Source: Chloroflexota bacterium (lineage in GTDB: Bacteria; Chloroflexota; Limnocylindria; Limnocylindrales; CSP1-4). Taken from it: a stretch of DNA of 11,032 bases. How positions within the stretch are numbered: position 1 is the stretch's first letter; each line of letters starts with the position of its first letter. Shown one piece after another: positions 1-7,167 of this stretch. Location of the stretch: the NCBI GenBank assembly GCA_021777365.1, contig JAJYDP010000113.1, positions 1 through 11,032 on the forward strand. The letters are read 5' to 3'. The translations under genes were made by a program, and so were the position numbers. The notes under the pieces were generated by a model, which worked only from the letters and a program-made list of their open reading frames with translations, was not told the origin of the DNA and did no database searches.

Positions 1-1794
1 CAGCCCGGTGAGCGCCAGCATCGTCGGCCGCACGTCGGTGTGATCCGACCAGACCGCGTTGTCGACGCCCATCTGCCGGACGCCGGGCCCGACCAGCCCG
101 AGCCAGGTGGTGTTGATGTCCGGTGAGACGTCGCCGTGGTTCCAGGCGTAGCCGTACTCCTGCTGGACGCACGTCGACCCGCAGGTGGTGCCCCCCGCGT
201 ACAGGTAGTCGTCCGGGTTGGCGAACAGGGTGACCGTCGGCGTTCGCATGGGATCGGCCGTCACCATGTGGAGGATCTGTTCCTCGACCGGGTCGGCCAG
301 GTAGTTGGTGACCGTCTGCGTCGCCCCCGTCAGCGGGTTCGTCAGCGTGAGCTTCGAGGTCGCCTGCTCGAACGCCCTGGCCACCGGATCCGTCCGGGAA
401 GGCTGGCCGGTGATGTAGATGTTGGGCGCCGAGTCCGCGTGGACCGCGAACGGCGTCGTGATGCTCTGCTCCGACGCCAGCAGGCCCGCCAGGTTCGCGT
501 TGATCTCGCCCACGTTGTTCGACGGGCAGGTGGGGTTGGACACGCTCGGGCAGTTGACGTGGCTGTACGTGCAGGGGACGTTGACGCCGTCGCAGCCGGG
601 GTTCGAGGGCGCCCCGCCCACGAAGTGGTCGTTCTCGTCGGACGTGATCACGAACTCCGTGTTGGCCGGCGTGATCCCGTCGCTCGCGAGCCGGGAGAAG
701 AACGTCGCGAAGGCGTCGTCGTACGACTTGAGGGCGGCCACGTAGCCGGCCTCGCCGGGGCCGTAGGCGGGGCCGCTCGGGTGCTTGTCGTGCGCGTCCG
801 AGATGTAGGCGTATGTCACCGGGACGCCGTGCTCCTGCATCGCCGCCACGTACGAGAGCGAGACCGCGGCCGACATGCCGTCGAAGCCGGGGAAGCCCAC
901 GTTGCCGCCCGGGCTCTCGATGGTGTTCCCGCCCAGGTCGACTGGCGTGCCGCCCGAGAAGACCTGCGGGTCGACGTACTTCGCCCCGAAGAGCGCCTGG
1001 TAGCCGCTGTAACCGCCGGGCTCGTCGGGGAGCGCGTCGGTGACGCCGCCATTGGCGGTCGAGCAGAGCGCGTCGCCGGCCGCGCAGTGGACGCCGATGC
1101 CGACGAAGTCGGCCGTCGCCTGCGCCGGGTTCGACTTGACCTCCGCCGCCTGCGTCGAGCTCGCGCCGAAGACCGTGGGGATGTCGGTGGCGATGTTCTC
1201 GAGGACCGTGTTGGCCGTCGCGACCATGCCCACGTTGCAGCCGGCCCGCGTGAACGGCACCCAGGGCGCCGGTGCGTTCTTCCCGCCGGCCGTCAGCATG
1301 TTGAAGGTCGTGTCGGTCGGCGTCGGGTTCGAGTAGTCGTAGATCGGGTCGGTCCAGTAGGCGAACGAGACGGCGGGATTGGAGGTCCCGTTCGGGTTGA
1401 AGTACCGGAACGTGTTGGCGATCGGCACGCCCATGTTGTTCCCGTAGACGCCGGTGAGCGTGGTCAGGATGTCGGTCGCCGTGTGCGCGATCAGCGGCGT
1501 GTGGTGGTTGGTCAGCAGCACGCCGTTCTGCTCCATGAAGTTCAGCAGGTGCGGCATCTGCTCGAGGTCCGAGGGCACGTTCGGGTTGTCGCGCGTGAAG
1601 TGGACGTTGTCGAACTGGATCTCTATGACGTGCTTGACCGCGCCGGTGGGCGAGGGCAGGTCGCAGCTTCCGGTCGAGGCGGCCGAGGCGACGTGGGTGA
1701 CTGCGGCGGCCGGCAGGGCCGCGGCCAGGAGGGTTCCGATCGCGAGGCAGGCCGCCACCAGGCCGGTGACGATCCGCTGCAGGACGCTGGACAT
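1..1794 (-). CDS. Secreted alkaline-phosphatase-superfamily phosphoesterase (C-terminus cut by window edge)
   Basis: An uninterrupted 598-codon frame runs from ATG 1794 to base 1, so the C-terminus lies outside the window. Residues 1-38 form a signal peptide (basic start, long Ala/Leu core, AAA-type cleavage region), so the enzyme is exported. The rest fits the alkaline-phosphatase superfamily of metal-dependent phospho/sulfo-hydrolases. VKHVIEIQFDN (53-63) supplies a likely first metal Asp (D62). IAHTATDILTTLTG (102-115) is a likely nucleophile Thr region. ITSDENDHF (383-391) gives D386/H390, and WNHGD (551-555) with SDHTDVRPTMLALTG (583-597) gives the late His and Asp ligands. The substrate cannot be told. 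The start is well supported: AAGGGGGAG precedes it with a normal gap. It lies downstream of two Tad-type surface-protein genes on the same strand but 307 bp away, so it probably has its own promoter. Superfamily confident; subfamily unknown. Confidence 0.85.
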   Translation of the reverse strand, partial: MSSVLQRIVTGLVAACLAIGTLLAAALPAAAVTHVASAASTGSCDLPSPTGAVKHVIEIQFDNVHFTRDNPNVPSDLEQMPHLLNFMEQNGVLLTNHHTPLIAHTATDILTTLTGVYGNNMGVPIANTFRYFNPNGTSNPAVSFAYWTDPIYDYSNPTPTDTTFNMLTAGGKNAPAPWVPFTRAGCNVGMVATANTVLENIATDIPTVFGASSTQAAEVKSNPAQATADFVGIGVHCAAGDALCSTANGGVTDALPDEPGGYSGYQALFGAKYVDPQVFSGGTPVDLGGNTIESPGGNVGFPGFDGMSAAVSLSYVAAMQEHGVPVTYAYISDAHDKHPSGPAYGPGEAGYVAALKSYDDAFATFFSRLASDGITPANTEFVITSDENDHFVGGAPSNPGCDGVNVPCTYSHVNCPSVSNPTCPSNNVGEINANLAGLLASEQSITTPFAVHADSAPNIYITGQPSRTDPVARAFEQATSKLTLTNPLTGATQTVTNYLADPVEEQILHMVTADPMRTPTVTLFANPDDYLYAGGTTCGSTCVQQEYGYAWNHGDVSPDINTTWLGLVGPGVRQMGVDNAVWSDHTDVRPTMLALTGL

Positions 1795-1798
1795 CAGG

Positions 1799-1807
1799 CT
1801 CCCCCTT
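1799..1807 (-). promoter_or_regulatory. Shine-Dalgarno of the phosphoesterase gene
   Basis: AAGGGGGAG on the minus strand ends 4 nt before ATG 1794, with its AGGGGG core about 7 nt away. It is the strongest ribosome binding site in the window and fixes the start. Confidence 0.75.
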
Positions 1808-1980
1808 GCTGTCGATCAGTGGACGGGCGGGTGGGATCGGGCGGTCGTCCGCCTGGGCGGCAGGCTCGCCCGCAGGCGCAGCAGCCCGGACCGATGCTGG
1901 GGCGGCGACACTGCCCGGCCGGTCGACCCCGTCTGCCTGTCACCATGCCTGCCCTCCCGTGCATGGACAGTACCGGTCCG

Positions 1981-2009
1981 AGGTTAGCCGCCCGTGGTCG
2001 GGGCGTTAA
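1981..2009 (-). promoter_or_regulatory. Possible promoter for the phosphoesterase gene
   Basis: On the minus strand, TTAACG (2009-2004) and TAACCT (1986-1981) are separated by exactly 17 bp in the 307-bp gap between the Tad gene and the phosphoesterase. Match to a sigma-70 promoter is partial. It would leave a leader of about 180 nt. The rest of 1795-2101 shows only a 6-bp inverted repeat (CTCTGC/GCAGAG, 2043-2069) and a doubtful 31-codon ORF. Confidence 0.3.
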
Positions 2010-2101
2010 CTGCTCGTCGGGGGAGGGGCCTGCGGACCCGTTCTCTGCGCCAGGCGAAGGTCAGCAGAGTTGCCAGCATGGCGAGGAGAGAGGTGACCGC
2101 C

Positions 2102-3916
2102 CTAGCAGGCGCCGCCGTTGCCGCTCACGCAGGGTTCGAGCAGGATGGGGTACCCCTCGTCGGGCCCCTTGTAGGTCTGGGTCACGCTGGTCCCGCCGTT
2201 GAAGGTGAACGTCCACGAGACCAGCTGGCCCACGCCGTTGTGGTCGGGCTGGCCGGCGACTGACACATTGTCGTGGGGCGCGTAGGTCACGCCGTCCCAG
2301 GCGAATGCCGCTCCCGCGTTGGCCTGAATTACGGTGGTGTTCGCGTCAACCGCAGGGTTGGTCTGGTACTGGCTCGGCTTCAGAACGTAGAGCGCGACGC
2401 CGCGTCCGTAGGTCGTGGGGTCCGACTCTTCACTGGTCTGATAGACCCACGTCGTGCCGTTCCACTGGTACGAGCTGGCTCCCTTGGTGGTCCACGCGCC
2501 GAGGGCTTCGCCCTGTCCGTCGCAGTAGTTGGCAGAGGTCGACGTCACTCCGGTCGACTGCGTGACGCAGCCCCGATTCAGATCCATGATCTGATGGGCC
2601 CCGAGCGAAAGCTGGTTGTTGCTGCCGCTCGGTCGCATTATGACCGTCACACCGTCGCCCACCACCAGCGACTGGTTGATGTTGATGGTCCCAGTGACGT
2701 AGAAGACGCCGGGCAGCTGGGAGCTTCCGATCGGAGTGGCGACGTCGAGCAAGGGGTTGTTGGGGTTCGAGTGATGGTTCAGCGGATCGAGGATCAGGCA
2801 GCCGCCGCTTTGGACCGTGATCGAGCTGTACCATCCCGGACCGATCTTTGACGCCGTCGCCGGGTCGCACGTCAGCGGATTCCCGCTGCTGTCATTGATG
2901 GGGGCTGCGTTGTGGGTGATCGTGACGCTTCCGCTGCTGTCACCCACGGGGATCGACGGCGGCAACGCTGCCGCTGGCGCGCCGGAGGTCAGACCAGGCG
3001 GTGGCGGGTAGTTCGGGTCCTGGATGAACCCGGGGAGCGGCAGCGCGCCGCTCGGAGGGAACATGCTGGAGAGCCCGTTGGCGTCGTAGGTCTGGCCCTG
3101 GATCTGGCTCGTCGACCAGCACGAATTCCCGCATGAGACGTTGTCGATGAGGTACGGAGCCGGCTGGTATCCGGTGCCGCCGACGGCTCCCATCTGCAGC
3201 GTGGTACTGGAGTTCAGCTTCATGCCCCAGTTGCCGCCGAGATCCCCGTCGATGACCGTCAGCGTCGAGTTGGTGCCGGCCAGCGTGATGTCCTGCGCGT
3301 TGGACGGCCCCGCATCCGTCGGCCGCCGGAGCGTGATGACCGCGAAGCGATTGGGGAAGACGCCGGCCGTCGCCCAGGCGGGGACCGTGACACTCGAGGA
3401 AGAGAAGACCCGGGCAAAGTAGGGCTGCTGGTTGGCCTGGACTCGCACGAAGATCACGCGAGTGTTGCCGCCCAGTGTCCCTGTGTACGCCGAGCCCGCG
3501 CTGTTCGGCGGCGTGTCGACCCACAGGGTGTAGGCCCCGACGACGACTCCAGTCGCAGCGGTGTTGTTGGAGGCATAGCTGGTGATATCCGAAGGCTGGA
3601 GCCCGAGGTCCAGGTTGTCGTTCAGGTACTTCCAGCTGTCCGTGCGCGCGCAGAAGGCGGGGGCGTTCGGATTGCTCGGAAACTCGCTGATGCAGTTGTC
3701 GGCGTCAGGAGAGGCGAGGTAGTGGGCGCCGGCCAGAGCGGCGGCATCGGCGTTGGCCTGGTACGTCCGGCGGGCGGCCAGCCACGTTCCGTAGTCGACG
3801 GTGAGGGCCGCAGCGCCGAGCAGCACGACCAGGAAGAGCACGAAGAGCACGAGTACCTGCCCGCGTTCCCCGGATCGTCGCGGGCGGCGACGCAGTGATG
3901 GCCCTGACTGGCTCAT
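2102..3916 (-). CDS. Tad/TadG-like membrane-anchored surface protein with large ectodomain
   Basis: The 604-residue product starts with an Arg-rich segment, then ERGQVLVLFVLFLVVLLG (residues 17-34), the membrane segment typical of putative Flp-pilus Tad/TadG proteins, followed by LTVDYGTWLAARRTYQANADAAALAGA, the conserved Tad N-terminal domain. Residues from about 80 on form a long Ser/Thr/Asn/Gly-rich exported part with ten cysteines (an even number, fitting disulfides), a Pro-rich stretch (PNYPPPPG) and a C-terminal block APHDNVSVAGQPDHNGVGQLVSWTF...EPC. The protein is probably anchored by its N-terminus with the bulk outside the cell. ATG 3916 is preferred because CGGAG lies 7 nt upstream. 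ATG 3952 (616 aa) would overlap the TadE stop as ATGA, and GTG 3961 gives 619 aa. It is probably cotranscribed with the TadE-like gene. No Tad ATPase, secretin or prepilin peptidase gene is in the window, so a role in a pilus is unproven. Confidence 0.85.
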   Translation of the reverse strand: MSQSGPSLRRRPRRSGERGQVLVLFVLFLVVLLGAAALTVDYGTWLAARRTYQANADAAALAGAHYLASPDADNCISEFPSNPNAPAFCARTDSWKYLNDNLDLGLQPSDITSYASNNTAATGVVVGAYTLWVDTPPNSAGSAYTGTLGGNTRVIFVRVQANQQPYFARVFSSSSVTVPAWATAGVFPNRFAVITLRRPTDAGPSNAQDITLAGTNSTLTVIDGDLGGNWGMKLNSSTTLQMGAVGGTGYQPAPYLIDNVSCGNSCWSTSQIQGQTYDANGLSSMFPPSGALPLPGFIQDPNYPPPPGLTSGAPAAALPPSIPVGDSSGSVTITHNAAPINDSSGNPLTCDPATASKIGPGWYSSITVQSGGCLILDPLNHHSNPNNPLLDVATPIGSSQLPGVFYVTGTININQSLVVGDGVTVIMRPSGSNNQLSLGAHQIMDLNRGCVTQSTGVTSTSANYCDGQGEALGAWTTKGASSYQWNGTTWVYQTSEESDPTTYGRGVALYVLKPSQYQTNPAVDANTTVIQANAGAAFAWDGVTYAPHDNVSVAGQPDHNGVGQLVSWTFTFNGGTSVTQTYKGPDEGYPILLEPCVSGNGGAC

Positions 3917-3948
3917 GGCTCGACTCCGAAGGCGGTGCGGGACGCGGT

Positions 3949-4614
3949 TCATGATCCACACGTGCCGATACCGCTGGGCTGGTTCTGCAAGGGAGGGCCT
4001 TCCACGCGGAACTGCTCGGTAGAACTGGCCGTGAGGGCGTTATCCGCCGTTCCGCCGTCGATACCATCGAGGATGTTCCCGATGAGCGGCACGATCAAGG
4101 GATGGCGGTACGCGACCGTCACGTTGAGGCGCACCGAGTACGTGCCATCGGGGTTCTCGTAGGAGCAGTAGGTAACCGAGCTCGAGGCCGTGCCACAGAC
4201 GTCGCCGGACGTCAGGCATACGTTCGCCTTGTTGTAGCCGGCCATCGCCCGGCCCAGGGTTCCCGTCTGCGTGACACCACCGACCGAGCAGGTGCCGCCG
4301 CTGCCATTCATGCCCAGCGTGTAGCAGAAGACGTCATAGACGGGCGTCCCGACGGTGGTCGCGTTGCCAACGTTGCTGCCGTCGGTCACGAGGGTGGCCC
4401 CGTAGCGCGCGCCCTCGCGCACGCTGTTGATGAGACCGAGCTGCGAGCTGAAGACCAGCCCGAACTGGAGGATGCCCATGAAGACGAGCATCAGGGGAAC
4501 GAGGACCAGGGCGAACTCCACCATCGCCTGACCGCGGTCGGGACGCGATACTCGGGTCGTGATGGGCGCAGAGCCTGCCTGCGGCAGCATGGGCCTGGGA
4601 TCGCGCTTCAACAT
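3949..4614 (-). CDS. TadE-like pseudopilin
   Basis: The 221-residue protein carries RGQAMVEFALVLVPLMLVFMGILQFGLVF (27-55) and NSVREGARYGA (63-73), the signature of the TadE family. G28 followed by QAMVEF matches the Tad prepilin cleavage pattern (Gly, four residues, Glu, aromatic), so processing at G28 by a TadV-type prepilin peptidase is expected, leaving an N-terminal hydrophobic helix and an exported C-terminal domain with six cysteines. It would serve as a minor pilin or surface-anchored partner of the Tad protein encoded next. The stop TGA (3951-3949) shares bases with an in-frame ATG of the Tad gene, indicating one operon. No clear Shine-Dalgarno precedes ATG 4614; ATG 4590 is an alternative but gives an unusually short cytoplasmic leader. 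The family is confident, the exact start less so. Confidence 0.85.
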   Translation of the reverse strand: MLKRDPRPMLPQAGSAPITTRVSRPDRGQAMVEFALVLVPLMLVFMGILQFGLVFSSQLGLINSVREGARYGATLVTDGSNVGNATTVGTPVYDVFCYTLGMNGSGGTCSVGGVTQTGTLGRAMAGYNKANVCLTSGDVCGTASSSVTYCSYENPDGTYSVRLNVTVAYRHPLIVPLIGNILDGIDGGTADNALTASSTEQFRVEGPPLQNQPSGIGTCGS

Positions 4615-4707
4615 GGTGCCGCTTGTTTAGGCCGGATACCTTACGTTGGACATTGCACGGGTGACATGAGGCACCGAGGTAGCCGGCTCTGCACCGCCAG
4701 ACCGCGG

Positions 4708-4713
4708 CATACT
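4708..4713 (+). promoter_or_regulatory. -10-like box of a leaderless amidohydrolase mRNA
   Basis: CATACT ends 6 nt before ATG 4720 and no Shine-Dalgarno is present (only a C run lies between). This places a transcription start at or beside the ATG. No recognisable -35 box is seen 16-18 bp upstream. Confidence 0.4.
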
Positions 4714-4719
4714 CCCCCC

Positions 4720-5919
4720 ATGACACCCCCCACCCTCCTCACCGATGCCCAGGCCATCCTCCCCGACATCGTCGACGTGCGGCGCACCCTGCACCGGCAT
4801 CCCGAGGTCGGGCTGCAGCTGCCGTACACGCAGTCGGTCGTGGCGGCCGAGCTCGAGCGGCTCGGGCTGAAGCCACGTCTGGGCACCTCCGTCAGCTCGG
4901 TCACGGCCGTGATCGAGGGCGCCCGGCCCGGCCCCACGATCCTGCTGCGCGGCGACATGGACGGGCTGCCGCTCCACGAGGACACCGGGCTCGACTTCGC
5001 GTCGGAGACGGGCGACACGATGCACGCCTGCGGGCACGACACCCACGTGGCGATGCTGCTCGGCGCGGCCCGGCTCCTCCTCCAGCGTCGCGACCAGCTC
5101 ACCGGCAACGTCCTGCTGATGTTCCAGCCGGGCGAGGAGGGCTGGCACGGCGCGCGCTTCATGCTCGATGAGGGGCTGCTCGACGCCGTCCCCAGCCCGG
5201 TCGCCGCGGCGTTCGCGATCCACATCGGCACCCGCTACCCGGCGGGCACGATCCACCTGCGCCCGGGAGCGGTCTACGCGGCGGCCGACACGATCCGGCT
5301 CACCGTGCGCGGGCGCGGCGGGCATGCGTCGACCCCCCACCTCTCACTCGACCCGATCCCGGTCGCCGCCGAGATCATCCTGGCGCTCCAGTCGATGGTG
5401 ACCCGGACGGTGGACGTCTTCGACCCGACCGTGGTCACCATCGGTCACGTGGTCGCCGGTACGCGGGACAACATCACCCCCGAGACGGCGTTCGTCGAGG
5501 GGACGATCCGAACCGTGTCGGAGGCGACCCGCGCGAAGGTGCACGAGGGCGTCCGGCGGGTGGTCCACGGCATCTGCGCGGCCCACGGCGCGACCGGCGA
5601 GCTGGAGATCGAGCCGGGGTACGGCGTCACCATGAACACGGCGGCCTTCACCGGGCTGGTGGAGGAGGTGGCCGCCGGGGTGATCGGCGCCGGCGCGGTG
5701 CGCGTGCTCGACGCGCCGCTGATGGGCGCCGAGGACTTCTCGTACGTGCTGCAGCGGGTGCCCGGGGCGATGGTCCAGCTCGGCGCGCGGCCCGCGGACG
5801 TCGACGAGGCGACCGCCCCCCAGAACCACTCGAACCGGGTGGTCTTCGACGAGCCCTCCATGGCGGTCGGCGCCGCGCTCCACGCGGCGGTGGCGCTGCG
5901 CTACCTGGGTGGGGCGTAG
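4720..5919 (+). CDS. M20-family (M20D-like) metallo-amidohydrolase
   Basis: The 399-residue protein has the full length and ordered motifs of the N-acyl-amino-acid / hippurate / IAA-conjugate amidohydrolase group: RRTLHRHPEVG (21-31), LLRGDMDGLPLHE (75-87), MHACGHDTH (101-109), MFQPGEEGWHGA (134-145), AIHIG (166-170) and MGAEDFSYV (335-343). Expected metal ligands are C104, H106, E140, H168 and H370, with E139 as the catalytic base. The inserted dimerisation domain spans about 185-300 and includes GRGGHASTPH. It should be cytosolic and hydrolyse an amide bond of an N-acylated amino acid or similar conjugate; the natural substrate cannot be read. The frame stays open upstream to 4102, but that part crosses the TadE gene, and homology begins at MTPPTLLTDAQAILPD, so ATG 4720 is the start. 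It is divergent from the TadE operon with 105 bp between. Confidence 0.93.
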   Translation: MTPPTLLTDAQAILPDIVDVRRTLHRHPEVGLQLPYTQSVVAAELERLGLKPRLGTSVSSVTAVIEGARPGPTILLRGDMDGLPLHEDTGLDFASETGDTMHACGHDTHVAMLLGAARLLLQRRDQLTGNVLLMFQPGEEGWHGARFMLDEGLLDAVPSPVAAAFAIHIGTRYPAGTIHLRPGAVYAAADTIRLTVRGRGGHASTPHLSLDPIPVAAEIILALQSMVTRTVDVFDPTVVTIGHVVAGTRDNITPETAFVEGTIRTVSEATRAKVHEGVRRVVHGICAAHGATGELEIEPGYGVTMNTAAFTGLVEEVAAGVIGAGAVRVLDAPLMGAEDFSYVLQRVPGAMVQLGARPADVDEATAPQNHSNRVVFDEPSMAVGAALHAAVALRYLGGA

Positions 5920-5930
5920 GGACTCACCCC

Positions 5931-6040
5931 GCCGACCAGGCCGCGCGTCGTCGTGCCCGACGTGATCTCCGCGGCCCTGACGCTATGCGCGTGAATGCCC
6001 GCCCAGGGCGGCACCACGCGTCTGCGCGCGGCTGGTCGGC
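5931..6040 (+). other. Large bulged inverted repeat with nested hairpins after the amidohydrolase gene
   Basis: GCCGACCAGGCCGCGCG (5931-5947) pairs with CGCGCGGCTGGTCGGC (6025-6040) over 16 bp with one extra G. Inside lie CGCGTG/CACGCG (5988-5993/6015-6020) and, within that, TGCCCGCCC/GGGCGGCA (5996-6013, one bulged C). The element begins 11 nt after the amidohydrolase stop. It may be a terminator-like structure, a structured RNA or a mobile-element remnant. No T run follows and no coding frame is evident in 5920-6104. Confidence 0.5.
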
Positions 6041-6104
6041 AACCCGGGAGCTACGCGACTTCGACGGAGCGAGCGGTGCCCGGCCGCGTGCGTCGCAGCT
6101 GCCT

Positions 6105-6133
6105 TTGACATACGCCATATATGGCACCACACT
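6105..6133 (+). promoter_or_regulatory. vapBC promoter (TTGACA-17-CACACT)
   Basis: A perfect -35 TTGACA (6105-6110) is followed after 17 bp by CACACT (6128-6133). The hexamer ends 6 nt before GTG 6140, so the transcript probably starts at the GTG, which explains why no Shine-Dalgarno is present. Confidence 0.6.
6114..6125. promoter_or_regulatory. Operator-like palindrome in the vapBC promoter
   Basis: GCCATATATGGC is a perfect 12-bp palindrome lying wholly in the spacer between the -35 and -10 boxes. Ribbon-helix-helix antitoxins usually repress their own operon by binding such sites; binding here is inferred from position and symmetry. Confidence 0.55.
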
Positions 6134-6139
6134 GAGCCC

Positions 6140-6364
6140 GTGGACAAGACGACGCTCTACCTGACGCCCGAGCTTCGCCGCCGCTTGCGTGAAGCGGCTC
6201 GCCGGACCGGCCGGCGCCAGGCTGACGTGATCCGCCTGGCGCTCGACGCCTATCTCGACGAGGGCCAGGCCAATCGACCCACGTCGATCGGGGCCGGCGA
6301 GGACGAGGCGCTCGAAGCCCGAGATACCGAGGCCTGGCTCCGCGACCGCTGGCGCAACCGGTGA
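6140..6364 (+). CDS. vapB: Ribbon-helix-helix (CopG/VapB-type) antitoxin
   Basis: The 74-residue protein has a short beta strand (KTTLYL, 3-8) and two helices (PELRRRLREAARRTG, 10-24, and RQADVIRLALDAYLDEG, 26-42), the ribbon-helix-helix fold that binds DNA as a dimer. The acidic/aromatic tail (DEALEARDTEAWLRDRWRNR) is the likely toxin-binding part. It should neutralise the PIN toxin encoded next and repress the operon through the palindrome at 6114-6125. The GTG start has no Shine-Dalgarno and sits 6 nt past a -10 box, consistent with leaderless translation. The stop overlaps the toxin start as GTGA, so synthesis of the two is coupled. Family confident; the symbol reflects pairing with a PIN toxin. 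Confidence 0.88.
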   Translation: MDKTTLYLTPELRRRLREAARRTGRRQADVIRLALDAYLDEGQANRPTSIGAGEDEALEARDTEAWLRDRWRNR

Positions 6365-6771
6365 TCACGCTCGATACGTCTGGACTGTATGCGCTGCTCA
6401 ACCGGCGTGATCCCGCACACGCTGCCGCCGTGGAGACGTTGAATGGGGACGCGGGGCCGTACCTGGTACCGGCCGCGACCCTCGGCGAGGTTGCCTTCCT
6501 CGTCGAGGAGCGCCTCGGGATCCGGGTGCTCGACCTCCTGCTCGCCGATCTGGAGTCTGGCGCGTACACGCTCGACTGCGGCGAGGCCGACATGGGACGC
6601 ACGCGCCAGCTCGTGAAGCGGTACGAGGACCTCGCGCTCGGGTTCGTCGACGCCGCGGTCATCGCCTGCACCGAACGGAGCGGAGGTCGCGTGTTGACGT
6701 TCGACCTTCGCGACTTCGGAGTGGTCGCGGGCGAGGGAACGATCACCGTCCTCCCGGCAACGCCCCAGTAA
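6361..6771 (+). CDS. vapC: PIN-domain (VapC-type) ribonuclease toxin
   Basis: The 136-residue protein is a complete single PIN domain. The expected acidic residues are present: D5 (ITLDTSGLYALL), E43 (ATLGEVAFL), D97 (ALGFVDAAVIA) and D115 (VLTFDLRDF), which coordinate the divalent metal for RNA cleavage. VapC toxins usually cut tRNA or rRNA; the target here is unknown. GTG 6361 overlaps the antitoxin stop by four bases (GTGA) and has no Shine-Dalgarno of its own, indicating translational coupling. No catalytic residue is missing, so the toxin is probably active. It is followed at once by short tandem repeats and faces the XRE regulator gene tail to tail. Confidence 0.92.
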   Translation: MITLDTSGLYALLNRRDPAHAAAVETLNGDAGPYLVPAATLGEVAFLVEERLGIRVLDLLLADLESGAYTLDCGEADMGRTRQLVKRYEDLALGFVDAAVIACTERSGGRVLTFDLRDFGVVAGEGTITVLPATPQ

Positions 6772-6832
6772 CGACGCCCGTGGCAGGCTCTGCCCGGCCG
6801 GACGACGCCCGTGGCAGGCCCTGCCCGGCCGG
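6771..6832. repeat. 31-bp tandem duplication abutting the vapC stop codon
   Basis: Two 31-bp copies (6771-6801 and 6802-6832) differ at one base. Each begins ACGACGCCCGTGGCAGG and ends TGCCCGGCCGG. The first copy starts on the last base of the vapC stop. Each contains GGCAG...CTGCC, able to form a small hairpin that could help end vapC transcripts. Confidence 0.85.
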
Positions 6833-6897
6833 CCCTGCCCGGCCGGACCTGCCCGGCCGGCCCTGCCCGGCCGGACCTGCCCGGCCGGCCCTGCCCG
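6819..6897. repeat. 14-bp tandem repeat, about 5.6 copies
   Basis: Units of [C/A]CCTGCCCGGCCGG occur at 6819, 6833, 6847, 6861 and 6875 with a partial copy at 6889. They are identical except that the first base runs C, C, A, C, A, C. Each holds the palindrome CCGGCCGG. Open frames through it encode only Gly/Pro/Arg-rich periodic peptides and are not taken as genes. Confidence 0.9.
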
Positions 6898-7084
6898 AGC
6901 CGCGACCCATTCGGCGCCTGTCGGGCCCGATATCCTCCAGGGCGATGCCGCGGCGCTCTGGCTGACCACAAGGTCCATCGCGAAGGGCATGCACTCCTGC
7001 GCGAGCGGTGCGCACCACTCCGCCCCGAGCGGCAGCGTGCGTGGCGCGGGCGCTGCAGGGCGCTCGTGCCATCTTGAACCGGCC

Positions 7085-7108
7085 GCCGCAGGCCCTGGCG
7101 CCTGCGGC
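7085..7108. terminator. GC-rich hairpin between convergent genes
   Basis: GCCGCAGGC (7085-7093) and GCCTGCGGC (7100-7108) form a perfect 9-bp stem with a 6-nt loop in the gap between vapC (plus) and the XRE regulator (minus). No T run follows on either strand, so it is at best an atypical or bidirectional terminator. The rest of 6898-7167 shows nothing I recognise. Confidence 0.4.
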
Positions 7109-7167
7109 CATGACGCGTAATCGCCCGCCAACCATCGCCGGCAACGCTGTAGAAGATATTCAGAGCG

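Noticed and set aside
136..2202. 688-codon plus-strand ORF
   Set aside because: It is antisense to the phosphoesterase, which has a signal peptide, catalytic motifs and a strong Shine-Dalgarno. The product is Arg/Val/Gly-rich low complexity, typical of GC-rich shadow frames.
4102..4719. 206-codon upstream extension of the amidohydrolase frame
   Set aside because: It is antisense to the TadE-like gene, and amidohydrolase homology begins at ATG 4720 next to a -10 box.
5931..6040. Integron attC site or tRNA
   Set aside because: The arms do not show the attC core ends, no integrase is present, and no T-loop or acceptor pairing of a tRNA is found.
6780..6965. Collagen-like Gly/Pro/Arg repeat protein on either strand
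   Set aside because: The periodic peptide arises only from the 14-bp tandem DNA repeat; there is no start signal or continued homology.
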